Shown: piece after piece, positions 1-11,900 of the stretch | Layout of the letters: the number at the start of each line of letters is the position of its first letter | Position numbering within the stretch: the stretch's first letter is position 1 | Source of the DNA: Mesotaenium endlicherianum | Lineage: Eukaryota; Streptophyta; Zygnematophyceae; Zygnematales; Mesotaeniaceae | Assembly (NCBI GenBank): GCA_009602735.1 | Contig: WELA01013479.1 | Span: 304,320-368,319 of the forward strand | Length of the DNA: 64,000 nt | Direction: 5' to 3' | The notes under the pieces: generated by a model | What the model was told of the DNA's origin: nothing | Database searches by the model: none | Seen by the model: only the letters and a program-made list of their open reading frames with translations | Translations under genes and position numbers: made by a program

Positions 1-3000
1 TCTGCCCCCGCCCCCGGCTCCGCCCCAGGCCCCGCCCCTGGTTTTGAGCCCGCCAGCGGCGCATCCTTGCAGCGGCGCAGAAAGCGCAGCATGGCCTCGT
101 ACGTGCGCGACGGGAACAGCAGCGCCTGCTCGCCCACGCGTGTGGGCGCCGCTGCCGCTGGCCGCTGCCCCACGATGAAGTCCAGCATGGCCGCGACACC
201 TGGCACCTGCTGCTGCTGGTCTGCCGCGCCGGCAGTGCCGCTGGCGTCGTCGCTGCTGCCAGCGGCCAGCATGCCTCCAGCGTCTGCCACGGGGAAAAGG
301 CCCCTCTCTGCCATTTCCCTGCGCTCGTGCGCCTCGGCAGCAGGCGCAGCAGCAGCATCGCCGTCATATATCAGCACTGGTGTTGTCATCATTGTCGGCA
401 GCAGCAGGAGCAGCATATCATAGCCGTCGTCGTCATTCTTAACAGTAGCAGCAGCAGCAGAAGCAGCAGCAGCAGCAAATCAACAGGAGGGTACCAGAGA
501 CGCTTGCCCCCATGGACATTCTCTGGTCCCCCCAACCGAGGTGGGACGGGGGGCCCTCTGCGTTCTGATTGGCTCGGCTTTAGAGAAACAGCTGCTAACA
601 CTGTGGGTCGACACAGGGACTCCTGTGCTCCTGCTGCTGCTCCTGCTGCTGCTACTGGGGCTACCGCAGGGGTAGTAGCTGGCCTGATACCAGCGGGCCC
701 GTTGTTACTCTGCTGGCACACGCGTAGGCACCGTCGCTAACGCAAACACACCAGCGGGCGCAGGCGCAGGCACAAACACACGCGCACGGACATGTGCAGG
801 CAACACCAACAGGCACATGCACAAGCAAAGGCACAGGCATGGGCACAGGCACGGGCACAGACACGGGCATGGACGCGGGCACAGGCATAGGCACGTGCGG
901 TTGTCATCCAGGGGGAGAGGCTTGAGAACAAAGAGGACTAGAAGCACGTGCGAACAGGGAGACAGACACACACATGCACACTCACACACACGCACATTGC
1001 ACGCGCGCGCACACACACACACGCGCGCGCGCGCGCGCAGCGGTGCGCATTGGAGGAGAGCGCGCACCGGATTTCGAGCTTGGCGTCGCCTGCGGCCAGC
1101 ATGCAGACGTAGCGGCCGCACGGCACCGTGGGCGGCAGCAAACGAGCGCGCGTGGCCCACTGCACGCTGCAGAAACGCGCAGCATCTTGCTCCTGCTCGC
1201 CCATCCCCCCGCCAGCCAATGCTTCAGGGCTCAGGGGTAACCCAAATCCGAGACCTTCACTCTGAGCTCTCACCAATGCACCCATCCACGTCGCAGAGAA
1301 GGAGAGAGGGAGGGAGAGCAGCCCAGGTGTGAGAGAGAGATAGAGAGAGAGAGACAAGAGCAGGCGAGGAAGCTGCTGACGTCATCCCCCTTAAGCTCCC
1401 TCTTAGCCCCTCTCACTCTCTTCCTAAGCTCACGCGCCACGCCTCTTGTTCAATCTCTTCCGTTCCAATTATTTCAAACAGCAAGCAGCATAGTATCAAG
1501 CAGCATAGTCAGAAGAATAGCGGGAGAGAGGGGGCAGAGGGAGGAAGCGNGGACAGCGGGCGTGCACCCCTCATAGGCGCCGCCCACGGCCACGATGCAA
1601 TCCTGGAGGGAGCTCCGGGCGGCGCCGCCCGTCTCGCCGGCCAGCGCACCGAAGAGCTTTACGGCCATGGCCGCCGTTCCCCTGCATGCACGTCCGTCCC
1701 AGAGAAGGGCGCGCACGCACGCGCATGTGGGCAGCGAGGCTCAGACCTTTTTTCAGTAAGCAAGCAATTATGGGGTGCGGGCAGCCCTGCCTGCGGCTGG
1801 GTGCAGGCCAGCTGGCGGGCATGCCAGCTGAAATGCACGCAGGGGGGTGCTTGCCGGGAGGGGCTACACAATGAGAGCTGCCACGTGGTAGGGCTGAACT
1901 TGGGCGGCAGCGGCGGCGGCGGTGGCGGCGGCGGTGGCGGCGGCCGTGGCGGAGGAGGAAGAGGAGAGGCAGATATGGGCATCAAAACACATGTATGCAA
2001 GTGAAAGTGTGCATGACTACGAGAGAGTTAGAACGTGTGTGTGCCACTTGCTTGCCAAGTTCCCGCAGAGAGATCAGCCGGCTGACAGAGAAAGAGTGGG
2101 ACCTGAAAATGTGAGGGCAGCGCTGCGCCAGCTGGCCAATGGCCTGGTACATGAACGCCCGCAGCTGCACTGCCGCCGCATCTGCACCCCGCACGCATGC
2201 TCCACCCCCCAAACCCATCCTGTTACCCAATCAAATACTCGGGCATGTTCGGGGGAGCACACACACACGCGTGCTCACACACACACGCGCGCACACACAC
2301 GCACGCACGCACGCAAGCACATGCACGCGTAAGCACGCGCGTGCGCACACACGGACGCGATTGTAGACGCACACGCGCATGCACACACAAGCCAGCTGTA
2401 CTGTCTACATCTGGGCTCAGCCAGAAGGGCGCGCCAGCCTGGGGGGACAAGTGATGGCAGCAGCGCAGGCGTGCAGAGCGGGCGCACCCTGAGAGTGGAC
2501 GGCACCGCCGCCGCTGCTGCCAGGTGGTGGCTCCAGAAGGCGCAGGAGGCCCACCAGAATGGCCGGCGCCACTGGCTTCAGCTGCGCCTCTTGCGCCTGC
2601 ACCCCGTCACCCCCTCCCTCCAGGTGGCAACCTCTCAATGCGTGCACACCGTCCATGTGTCGGAACATGGAGTGCTATAGGCATCACGGCTATGTGAGCC
2701 CAGCGGCACGGCAACAGCAGCAGCAGCAGCAGCAGTCGCAGCAGCACAGTAAGAAAGTTTGTGCCAATGCTTGAAAATGTGTGAACGTCCTTGCTAGGGC
2801 CGGGGCAGGGGTTGAGCAGCAGCAGCAGCAGCAGCAGCAGGGACGGCAGGGGGGAAGAAAGCCCAGTCGTGGCAGGCAAGCAAGAGCGTGAGGGGACGCG
2901 CCGCAGTGGCCCGGCAAGTGCCCGCCTTTCTCTCTTTCCGTCTTCCCTCCACTGGCCAGCATTACATCTGGAGCAGCAAAGCAAACGCCGTGGTCGGGCA

Positions 3001-3945
3001 GCTGCCAAGTGGCAAACTATGTGACCTGCACAAAGGCCAGGAGGAGGCGGTGGAGGAGGAGGAGGGGAAGGGTGGTACGTGTTTGAAGGTCCAGACGGCA
3101 AACTCCATGCCGGCTTGCTTCATGCGCATGGTCGAGTCTGCGCCTGCTCACGCCCCCCCCCCCCACACACACAAAAGGGACCCCACCACCCCCACCCCCA
3201 CCCCCATACGCTCCCACAGGAAGACACGAGCACGTCAATGACAGCAGCACAGATAACTCCAAAACGTGAACGACAGACAGCAACAGCAACTCTCCCCCTT
3301 ATGCTGCCAAACCTCCTCTTCAGCACTGCTCCGCGCATAACACTGGGATGGGACACAGGGGAAGAAAGAGCAGGGTAAGAGAGGAGGGGAGAGGGGGTGT
3401 TGGGAGAAGGAAGAGGAGGGAGCGGGACAAGGGGGGGAGAGAGGGGGGAGGGGAAAGAAGGGGGGGAAAGAGCAAGAGGTGAAAAGAGGGGGCTCACCAT
3501 AGATGGACCCAAACACGATCTGAAGAGTGGCGGGGAACAAGTTGGCGCTCGCCACCGAGTGCGTGAAAGCTCCCAGAAGCTTCAGCCGCACCGCAGCGCT
3601 GGCCGGCGACACCTGTGTCTCGGGTGGGCCGCTCTTGTCCGTTGAGCCTGCAGATACAACAACCAACGGGCGGAGACACCTGTCACTAGGGCGAGCCGCT
3701 GTCATCTGCTGAGCCTGCGGAGGATCCGAGGAGGGCGCGCCAGATGGGGCAGGAGACGCATGCAATTTCTGGTGTATATTTACTCGTTTGAGGGTGACTG
3801 CCAGGTGTCGTGCACATGGCAAGCCAGGTGTCACACACGTGGCAAGGCACGACCACATGCGGGCCATGAGAGGAAAAAGAGGGCTGATGCGTGCGTATGT
3901 GTGTGCGTATGTGTGCCTGGCCATTTTTGTGTGCGGGAGTGTGTA

Positions 3946-4005
<60 letters not shown>

Positions 4006-4812
4006 TGAGTGTGTGCGTGAGAGAAGAGAGGGGGGGAGGGGGGAGAGAGAGGAAGGAGGAGTACCCTGGTAGAGCGCAAAGAGGCGCTGCACCAGCGGCG
4101 GCTGCTCCAAGTCCGCGGACGCGCACCTCCTCTTGAGCAGCTCCTCGCCCCTCCTGGACACGGCCTCTGCGCTGCGCAGCGCCACACGGCGCGCACGCGC
4201 ACGCACACTCACGCATGGGTGCGATGAGCGGGCGTGCCAGTTGCCACTTCAGATTTCAGGGCTTGTCATCCAGGCCTGAACCCTAAACCCTTTGAGCCCC
4301 TGAAAGCGAGAGGCTGCGGCCCGAGGTGCGCGTGCCCTTTCTGGCTTCTCCCCCTGCCCTGCTGCCACTGCTGCCGGTGCGCCGGAGAGCGGCAGCGGCT
4401 TACGGACAGTGCAACGGCGCGCTCAGGGCTTCGAGTTCAGGTTCTACTTCAAGTTGACATCCTAAACCCCCAAAGGTAAATTCGACCCCATGCACACACA
4501 CACAGCTGGAGCAGCACACACGCATAGCGGGCAGCCGTAGCTGCAGCAGCAGCAGCAGCAGCAGCACTGGCAGACAGCACGCCCCTTTAGCAGCAGCAAT
4601 AGTGCGAAGCAGAGACAGCTGTGACAGAGCTCGTTGAGAGCACGCGGCTGTACCAACAGTGCTGGTTGCAGGGCCCTCTGCTGCAAAAATCCTGACCAAA
4701 AAAAAAGAAAAGCAACAGCGAGCGAGCAAGCAACACTGCCAGCACCACCGGCACCAGCCCAACGGGCGCAGGCCTCACTCACTCTCACTCACTCTCGAGG
4801 TGCAGACAAGGA

Positions 4813-4880
<68 letters not shown>

Positions 4881-7800
4881 GGGCAGCAGACCTGTCGGTC
4901 GAGGCGACGAGGCAGAGGGGGTAGAGCTCCTCGGCGGAGAGCTGCAGGGCTGCGCAGAAATTGAGCATCCCCAGCTTGCGCGCTGCCAGCTTGTCGCCCC
5001 TTAGGGCCGCCACCTGCTTTGCATTTCCTGTCACTCGCTGCGCCTGCTGCGGCGACAGCCCCGGCGGGCCCGCCGCCGCTGCTGCCGCCGCCGCCACCTG
5101 TCTGCGCCATGGCGAGCCAGCAGCAGCAAGTGCACGACGGCTTGGTTGAGGGGCTGGATCTCTGTGCTGGAGAGTGAGGAGAGGCAGAGCTGCAGCGAAA
5201 GGATGTGGCTGCTGGTTGAAACATAAGAAGAACGATGAAGACAAATAAGAGGAGGAAGAAGAGGAGGAGAACGAAGGAGGAGGGAACGGGTGCACGTCTC
5301 TAAGGATCAGAGTGAAAGAGGGCGCATACACATACACAAACAAACACGCACACACACACACAAACACACACGCACACGCACACATGTACATGTGGATAGA
5401 AAGGTTTTGAGCTATATACACACCCATGCACGTGTTTACAGAGATGACACATGTATAATTAGTGGATGACCATTCATGCACACAAGATGGATGCATACCC
5501 TGGAGCAGAGGGGGGGGTTGTGGTGCTCCCCCCAGTGTAGAGCAAAGTGAGGAGGCAGAAGTCAAGCCACACGGCCCTGTCTGCCGCCCGCTTGGCAAAC
5601 GTGTGCTGCTGCTCCAGGTCGGCGCTAGATGGCACCCCCGCACGGCTGCCAAAGTGCTCCACACCCTGCTCCCACGCCCACACACACACAAGCACACGCC
5701 CGCCCGCCCGCACGCACGTGCATGGGTGCATGGGTGCCACCTGTCAGTCCTACTGCCCCTTGGCCCACCCTGTCCCTTGCTCGCCCAGCCGCAATGCCCA
5801 GGCGGCAATGCCGCTGCAGCATGCCGCGCAGCTTACATGACATCTTCACTACCCCGTGTAGTCTTCAATCACATACCATGGACCTAATACGCACGACGTA
5901 ATACAATGACACAACATGGACCAGAGTGCCGCTACTATTTTTGTGCAACACAAGTACACTGTGAGGAGTGCGATACATTACACACTGTAGAACCTAAACC
6001 CTGCTCCCTATACATAGCCTATTTAGCCTAAGCGGCACTGTGGTGTGGGAAGAGGGAAGAGGGACACAGAGGGTCAGAGCAAGAAAGAACAGAGAAAGGG
6101 GCCGGAAGGATACCAGGAAAAACCAGGGCGCGGACTTAGGGGCGGGGAGGGAGGGAGAGGGAGGAAAGAATTGGGGTGGGGGACATAGGGTCTAGGATTG
6201 GACTTAAGGGTTTAGGATTCGAATCTCAGGTTTTAGGGTTCAAAGCTCCGGGTCTGGGACGCACAAGGCCGGCGCAGCGCAGGAGGATGTCGGCATGCGG
6301 CTGCGAGCGCTCCGCCACGCCCTCCAGCAGCTGCGGCAGCACCGCCAGCTGGTCGTCTGTGGGCGCGCGCTCGAACGCCATCTCCGCATACACGAGCGCG
6401 AAGTTGCGCACCATTGGGGGCTGCTGCTGCTGCTGCCCCTGCTGCTGCTGCCCCTGCGCGGGGAGCTGGGGCTGCTCCTGCTTGGAGGTGTAGAGTGCCA
6501 GGAGGTCGCGGAGGGGCAGGGCGATGTGCGGCTGCTCGCGGACGCGCTTGTTGATGTGCGCCAGCATCTCCATCACCTGCGCCGCCCGCCCGCCCGCCCG
6601 TGCTGCCCACGTTCAGCGGCGCGCTCGACCATGCGACAGGGACCCGCACGCTTTGGGTGCCTCTTAAGCTCAATCCGCCAGAGCGGCACATCCAACAGTG
6701 CCCCGCACACCTTCTTGCTGCCACCAAAGCCAGAAACAAAATCCCAATCCTCCAAATCCTCCAAATCCTACAACTTAAGCTTACAAACTTAACCCTGCAA
6801 CTTAAACCCAAAATCTTAGCTCAAACTCCTAAGGCCTTTCTCCCGTCCCCTGTGCCCCCATCCCCTCCCATCCTTCGCAGTGCTAACTTACGCAAGCTGC
6901 GGCGATGTGGTGTAGCTCGGCCCAGAGGAGCCAAGGGTCTGGGTTTTGAGGTCCAAGATGCAGTGTGAAGGCTAGGGTTAGGGTCTAGGGTTTTGCGGCA
7001 AGGTTTGGGGCGTGAATGCTGGCGTCTCGGATCTGAGGCTGCACTATGGCTGGGGCTTGGGGCCGATCAAGCTCGAGATTGGGGCTCAGCATGCTGGAAG
7101 AACCCGCCCGCAGCTGCCACTTGGCAAGTGGTAGTGAGGCAGGCTAGACCCCTCGTAATTAGAGAAGGGCCACCTGGCTCGTCAGCTGCTGTACTCATGC
7201 TAGCTCATGATGCTTTGCTAAAGTTTGGGTAAGGCGAGCAGTCTCTGTCCAGCAGGCTCTGTTGTGGGGTGTGCTCGTCTGCTCAAGGAGAGCAGGTTGA
7301 CGCAAACAAAAGAGGAAGAGAGTATCTGTTCACACTGGCAGGTGTGGAGAGGTGAGCTCGTGGACCTTTATTCGAGAGTATCTATTCACACTGGCAGTGT
7401 GGAGGGAAGAGCTCATAGGCCTCTCCCATGAGTTGGATCTGGACATCAGACGGCCTGGCCTTCGTTTGTTCACAAGGACTGTACTAGTATGTTAATCATT
7501 TCAGATAATTTTTATATTCATCTAATGACACGTTAGAAAATAAGATCAGCTTATTGAAATATGACAAGTGCTGAAGCATGAAGTAGCGCACTCGAAGTCA
7601 CAAAGCTCCCACCTCCCCTTCCCCTTCTTCCCCTTTTGGAACTTCCCACATGCAGCTGCTTCATGCACATGGTGACGGCCATACAGTGACAGTGGGCACT
7701 TCTTTCTGCACATACTATGTTACTGGCACATTAGGCAAGGGAGAAATGCACATTCACTTTCTCTCTCTACCTCTCCAAAATGCGTGAAAACTGTCCTAGC

Positions 7801-8083
7801 TTTGAAGTATGATTCTTGTCCCTTTTTTTATGAACAGGGCAGGAGCAGGGGTGTTGCTTTAGCGGGCGACTGTTAACTGCAACGACAGCCTAAGCTGTGC
7901 AGAAGGAGCAAGTTGATGTACTTTTGTGCGTGAAGTTTGATGGGGTGATCCGAGGCGCATGATGGTGAAGGGCAGCAGCTTAGCCAGAACTTTCTCGAGG
8001 TTGTCGTTCTCTGTGAGCGCTAGACGCGTGAGAAGGCGATCCAAAGTGACAGCCTCCTCTGCTGCACTGGGAGCCTCAGCCAT
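1..8083 (-). CDS. ECM29: ECM29 proteasome adaptor and scaffold, N-terminal part (gene runs off the left edge)
   Basis: ECM29 is a HEAT-repeat protein that tethers the 26S proteasome core to its regulatory particle and links proteasomes to membranes. Exon 1 (8083-7922) starts at an ATG and reads MAEAPSAAEEAVTLDRLLTR; it splices in phase 0 to exon 2 (6576-6265), which carries HINKRVREQP and VRNFALVYAEMAFERAP, both hallmarks of the family. Later exons, partly with approximate edges, carry WLDFCLLTLLYT (near 5540), GLSPQQAQRVTG and ARKLGMLNF (5050-4884), AEAVSRRGEELLKRR (4180-4065), LKLLGAFTHSVASANLFPAT (3647-3498), QAGMEFAVWTFKH (near 3100), PVAPAILVGLLRLL (near 2570), MYQAIGQLAQRCPHIF (near 2130), AVKLFGALAGE (near 1650), FCSVQWATRARLL (near 1170) and LLFPSRTYEAMLRFLRRC (318 to edge). 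Only about the first quarter of a protein of roughly 1,800 residues is present. Exon 2 contains a glutamine-rich tract. Introns are dominated by microsatellites. Exact edges of several middle exons are not resolved. Confidence 0.9.
957..1040. repeat. (CA)n/(CG)n microsatellite in an ECM29 intron
   Basis: Alternating purine-pyrimidine run of CA then CG dinucleotides, directly next to the exon at about 1060-1200. A long tract of this type can adopt Z-DNA. It generates spurious open frames made of Cys-Val and His-Thr repeats on both strands. Confidence 0.9.
2255..2395. repeat. (CA)n/(CG)n-rich microsatellite in an ECM29 intron
   Basis: Imperfect ACACGCGC repeats between the exon near 2130 and the one near 2570. 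Same type as the tract near 1 kb. Confidence 0.85.
3604..3722 (-). repeat. Splice-acceptor echo of an ECM29 exon, 67-bp period, two copies
   Basis: On the minus strand the exon starting at 3647 begins after CTGCAG with GCTCAACGGACAAG. Sixty-seven bases upstream in the intron there is a decayed copy, CCGCAG then GCTCAGCAGATGAC, and the similarity continues to ACAGGTGTC in both copies. The duplicated unit therefore covers the last intron bases, the acceptor and about 45 exon bases. The offset is not a multiple of three, so use of the copy would shift the frame. Confidence 0.8.
3894..4015. repeat. (GT)n and (GA)n microsatellite
   Basis: GT repeats merge into GA repeats inside an ECM29 intron, ending just before the exon at 4180-4065 as read on the minus strand. 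Confidence 0.9.
4815..4885. repeat. (GA)n microsatellite at an ECM29 splice donor
   Basis: About 70 bases of GA repeats, reading (CT)n on the coding strand, start within roughly 15 bases of the donor that follows the VASTDR-encoding exon. Confidence 0.9.
6160..7010. repeat. Degenerate telomere-like TTTAGGG/CCCTAAA motifs flanking ECM29 exon 2
   Basis: Imperfect TTTAGGG and CCTAAA-type units occur at 6185-6245 (just inside the intron after exon 2) and again at 6780-6830 and 6950-7000. They are interspersed rather than tandem, and similar single units recur near 4270, 14950, 15125 and 29095. They resemble the plant-type telomere repeat, but no clean array is present. Confidence 0.55.
7316..7440. 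repeat. Two-copy direct repeat in ECM29 intron 1
   Basis: A segment beginning AGTATCTGTTCACACTGG at 7321 is repeated with a few changes at 7378, 57 bases later. The rest of this 1.3-kb intron (7921-6577) is AT-richer and otherwise featureless. Confidence 0.75.
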
Positions 8084-8956
8084 AATTGAGGGAGAGACTT
8101 TGCTCAACCTTTACTTGCAACTTACTGGCGCGCACAACTTCCACAGATCAAAGACCTGCTTCAGCTCTAGCGGGGCTTGCAATGCCACTTTGTGAATATT
8201 TCCTAGCCAAAGGAGATCGCTAGAATGAAAAGAACATGGTATTCGATGACTGCTACCTGCATCAGCACGTCATAGCGAAGAATATGTACATGACAGTGAT
8301 TATGGTACTGGATACGCTTTCAGATATGAGGAAAGATCGACGATGCTTTCCAACCAATTCTCTAAAGCTAGAAGCGATTCTTTGCGACGGAAGTAACTTA
8401 ATTGGCGCTTATATCATGCACCCTTCCTTGAGTTGGACAGTTCATGGTCGTTCTCCTGGGACACCAGAAAGCACCAGGAAGAGTGAGAAAGGCATCAATT
8501 TGCAGCACTTAGCCCACACCATGGCCCACACGTACAATTTCCAGCTGCAGTTGGCAGCTCTTTTCGTTCTCCTCGTTGACTCGCACCGTTGCCTACGTGG
8601 ACAGTCATGGGTTTCGATTTGGCATTTCGTCCCATTTCATCCAGTTTCGTCCAACAAATTCCATCAAATTAAATTTCAGAACATTTAAATGTACCTCAAC
8701 AAATCAACAACATACGTATGACCATCCCTCAACTTTCGTACTCCTAGCTGACCCAGGCGAGCAAGCCTAAAGGTTGCATCAGTGCACCTGGCGCAGACGA
8801 ATTAATGCGCTTGCCATATTGAGATTTGTCATGTTAACGTTTAGTGGGTGGTCTAATCCCTTGTCTTTCTTGTCGCTCCATTGTTGGGGACTCCTCCTAC
8901 GATTCTTGTCTTCCTATGTCACAAGTATAGGTTCCTCTAGCGGTCACGAGAAATAA
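8084..8956. promoter_or_regulatory. Divergent intergenic region between ECM29 and TRAPPC12
   Basis: About 870 bases separate the two start codons, which point away from each other, so this stretch must contain both promoters and 5' untranslated regions. It is AT-richer than the flanking coding sequence. I see no TATA box or other element convincing enough to place. Confidence 0.6.
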
Positions 8957-11900
8957 ATGGAACCTCTCCGCCCAGCCACTCCTCCCGAATATTTTCCAGG
9001 GAGGCTGAAGGCAGTGCCGCTTGCTCCCAGTGTGAGCAACAGTCCTTCCCCTCCTCCAGGTACCAAAACGCCCCAGAGGTCGCTCTCCTGGGGCGCCTTC
9101 CAGGGAGCCGAGGATGACCCTGTGAGTGCCACAGGCAGCCACCCCCTAATGCAGCAGTCCAGCTTTGGCACATTTGGCACATTCGGCACGTTCCCCTCCC
9201 CTCCTCAGACGCCCCCCCTCCCCCCCGGCACCACTCCCTCCCCTGCCTCTCGGCCTCCCACGCCACCTCAGCAGCAGAATGCGACCGTTGACAAGGACCA
9301 CGTCCTGCCACATCAGCCGCCCAGTCCCGAGGCGCCAGCTCATACGGAGGAGCCGTTTGGCACGAGGACCTCGGCTGTGTACCGGCGGGTGTCGAGCGAG
9401 GGAGTGGCTCCCACCCTCGAGGGGCTCTCCCTCCTGGCTGTAAGTCCACGCCCTCCTCAGAAAACGCGCTAACTCAGTGCTTTGCAACCTCGGGGAGATG
9501 TTATCTGAGGGAGCTGCGATGACATCAGCCCACATGATGGCACCAACAAATACGATAGTTACAAATACAAAAGTTGGGGAGCTGACTGTCGAGGGAGCTC
9601 TTCTGACCCCACACAAAAGATGCGAAGTCGAGTCGGGGGGCTGTGGCTTGAGGGAGCAGCCGTATCTCCAACACACAACTGCTACGTTAAGTAGCCGTGA
9701 TTTGTGGCAGCCCTTCCGACACCAGTTTTCAAAAAGGTGCTCAGTCAGAATGCTGTGATTTGAGAACGCAGGAACAGCACCAACTCACACAAAGGCAACA
9801 GACAAACTCAGGGGGCTGAGATTTGAGGGAGCTTTTATAGACACCTGCCCCCCTTGGGACTCTCTGGGGGTTCTTCCAGGGCCCGGGCTCTACTGGGCAG
9901 CCAAAGGTGCTCCTATAGTAACAACGCTCTAAAATCATCTCGAGGTCCTCTTACCATCACCTTTAGGTCCTCGCAGGATCCGAGATCCTCTTGAGATCCT
10001 CTCGAGATCTTATCCCCTCGAGATCCTCTGGGAACTTTCTCAAGTCATCCTCGGGCAAATAGGCTGATGCGAGCGAGCCAAAAGCGTCAAGGGCCAGAGG
10101 AGAGGGAGAAGCGAGTGGCGGAGTCGTCTTGTCGCCCGCTACCTGTGCTGCAATGGCCAGTGCACGTGTCGATAGGTCAGTTAATAACAAGCATGCTGCT
10201 GCTGGCCCGAATAGTATATGACAAGTGGCTACGATGTGGCGACGCCACGTGCGCCTGAACCCTCAATCGCCATTCGCCAAGTGGCAGCAAAACAGCTAGT
10301 GTGCTTGCCATGGCTTAGCTTTCTCCCGTCAGCCTGGCCCTCTCTTCCCGATCCCACCGTACACGCAGCCAGGTGGCAGCAGTTGAGAGGCTTAATCGCA
10401 GGGAGGTTTCCAAGTTGCCCTGTGCGTCGCTGCCAGCTGGCCCTCCCGCAGACAGTGACAGTGAGCAGGCAAGCGAGCGAGATGCAAAGTGCCCGCCCTG
10501 CAAGCTAAGCCAAGCACTCTGGCCAGCTGGCACTTTACGGAAATCGGAAAGCGAGCAAGTGGACAAACGAGCATGTGAAAGAATGAGAGAAGCGAGGCGT
10601 GCGAGTTAGTGACGCGTGGCGGGTAGGGAAAGCACAGCAAGTGACACCTATTACGAGTGCGTGCCACCTGGCGGGCGTGGGTGCGCGGGGGGGCGTGAGC
10701 AGAAGCAAGGCTCCTGGCGCGCGATCGTGGAGAAGGTCAAGGAGGGCGCGCGTGGCGCGTCCCTGCCGCACCAGCTGGCGTACAAGGCGCACCACATCCT
10801 GGGCCTGGTGAAGCTGCGCATGTACGGCGCCGCGGCCGACGAGCTGCGGACGCTGGGGGACCTGGACAGCCCGCAGTACCAGTACCAGGCCTTTCCCCAC
10901 CTGTACCCCGGCAAGAGAGGTCCGCACTGTCCCTTGCTGTGCCTGCTCTCTGGCTCTGCTCTGCTCTCTGGCTCTGCTCTGCTCTGCTCTCTGCTCCTCT
11001 CTTCTTATTTCCCGTTTCGTCCCCATTGCGCCTGGACTTTCTGTTTTCTGTGGCTGGATTCATGCACCCCTGCACACATGTGTTCGTGTGTGTATGTTTG
11101 GGGGGGGGGAAGGGGGAGGGGGGGGGATTGTGAGGTCTGCCGATGCTGCTTAGCAAGCACCACGTGCATGCATTCCTGTGCTTTGCTGTGCTATCCTCTG
11201 CTCTGCTCTCTGCTGCTCTTTGATGTGCTGTGCTGTACTGTACTTTGCTCTGTGCTCTTTTCTGCTTCCTTCTCCTCTCGCGCTTCTTTGGGGNAAGCCT
11301 TGCCTGGCCCCCCTCCCTGCAGCTCCCTCTCACACTTCAAGTGGCTATTTCTTGCCGGCCACCTGGCAGCGCCACCACCATCACCATCACCATCGTCCTC
11401 CTCCTCCTCCGGCGCAGCAGCGCTACGGCTCGTGTCCCTCGCGCGCCCTCAAGCCCATAACCATGAGCAACCCTTGAGCACTCCCTGGAGTGACTTCCCC
11501 CGGGCATCTCACACGACGAGCGAGGGCCCCTTCTCCCAGAAGTCCTGGACAAGGCCCTCAAGAGAGCGAGCTTAAACCCCACATCTCTGACCCCAGATGC
11601 CCCAAAAACCCCGATGCATCCATGCATCTAAGTATCTCGGCCCACTCTTTCATTCTGCTCGACATGGAGCTGGAGAAAGCGCCAGGGGTCAGGGGTCGGG
11701 GGTGGGGGGTNCACTCTGGCCAGCTGGCACTTTACGGAAATCGGAAAGCGAGCAAGTGGACAAACGAGCATGTGAAAGAATGAGAGAAGCGAGGCGTGCG
11801 AGTTAGTGACGCGTGGCGGGTAGGGAAAGCACAGCAAGTGACACCTATTACGAGTGCGTGCCACCTGGCGGGCGTGGGTGCGCGGGGGGGCGTGAGCAGA

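Noticed and set aside
661-1360. Overlapping open frames rich in Cys-Val, His-Thr and Pro-Val repeats on both strands
   Set aside because: They are translations of CA/CG and CAGGCA-type repeats in ECM29 introns; no conserved protein and no splice context.
6205-6225. Possible tRNA T-arm (GGATTCGAATC)
   Set aside because: No acceptor stem, D-arm or anticodon arm can be built around it; it lies among telomere-like motifs.
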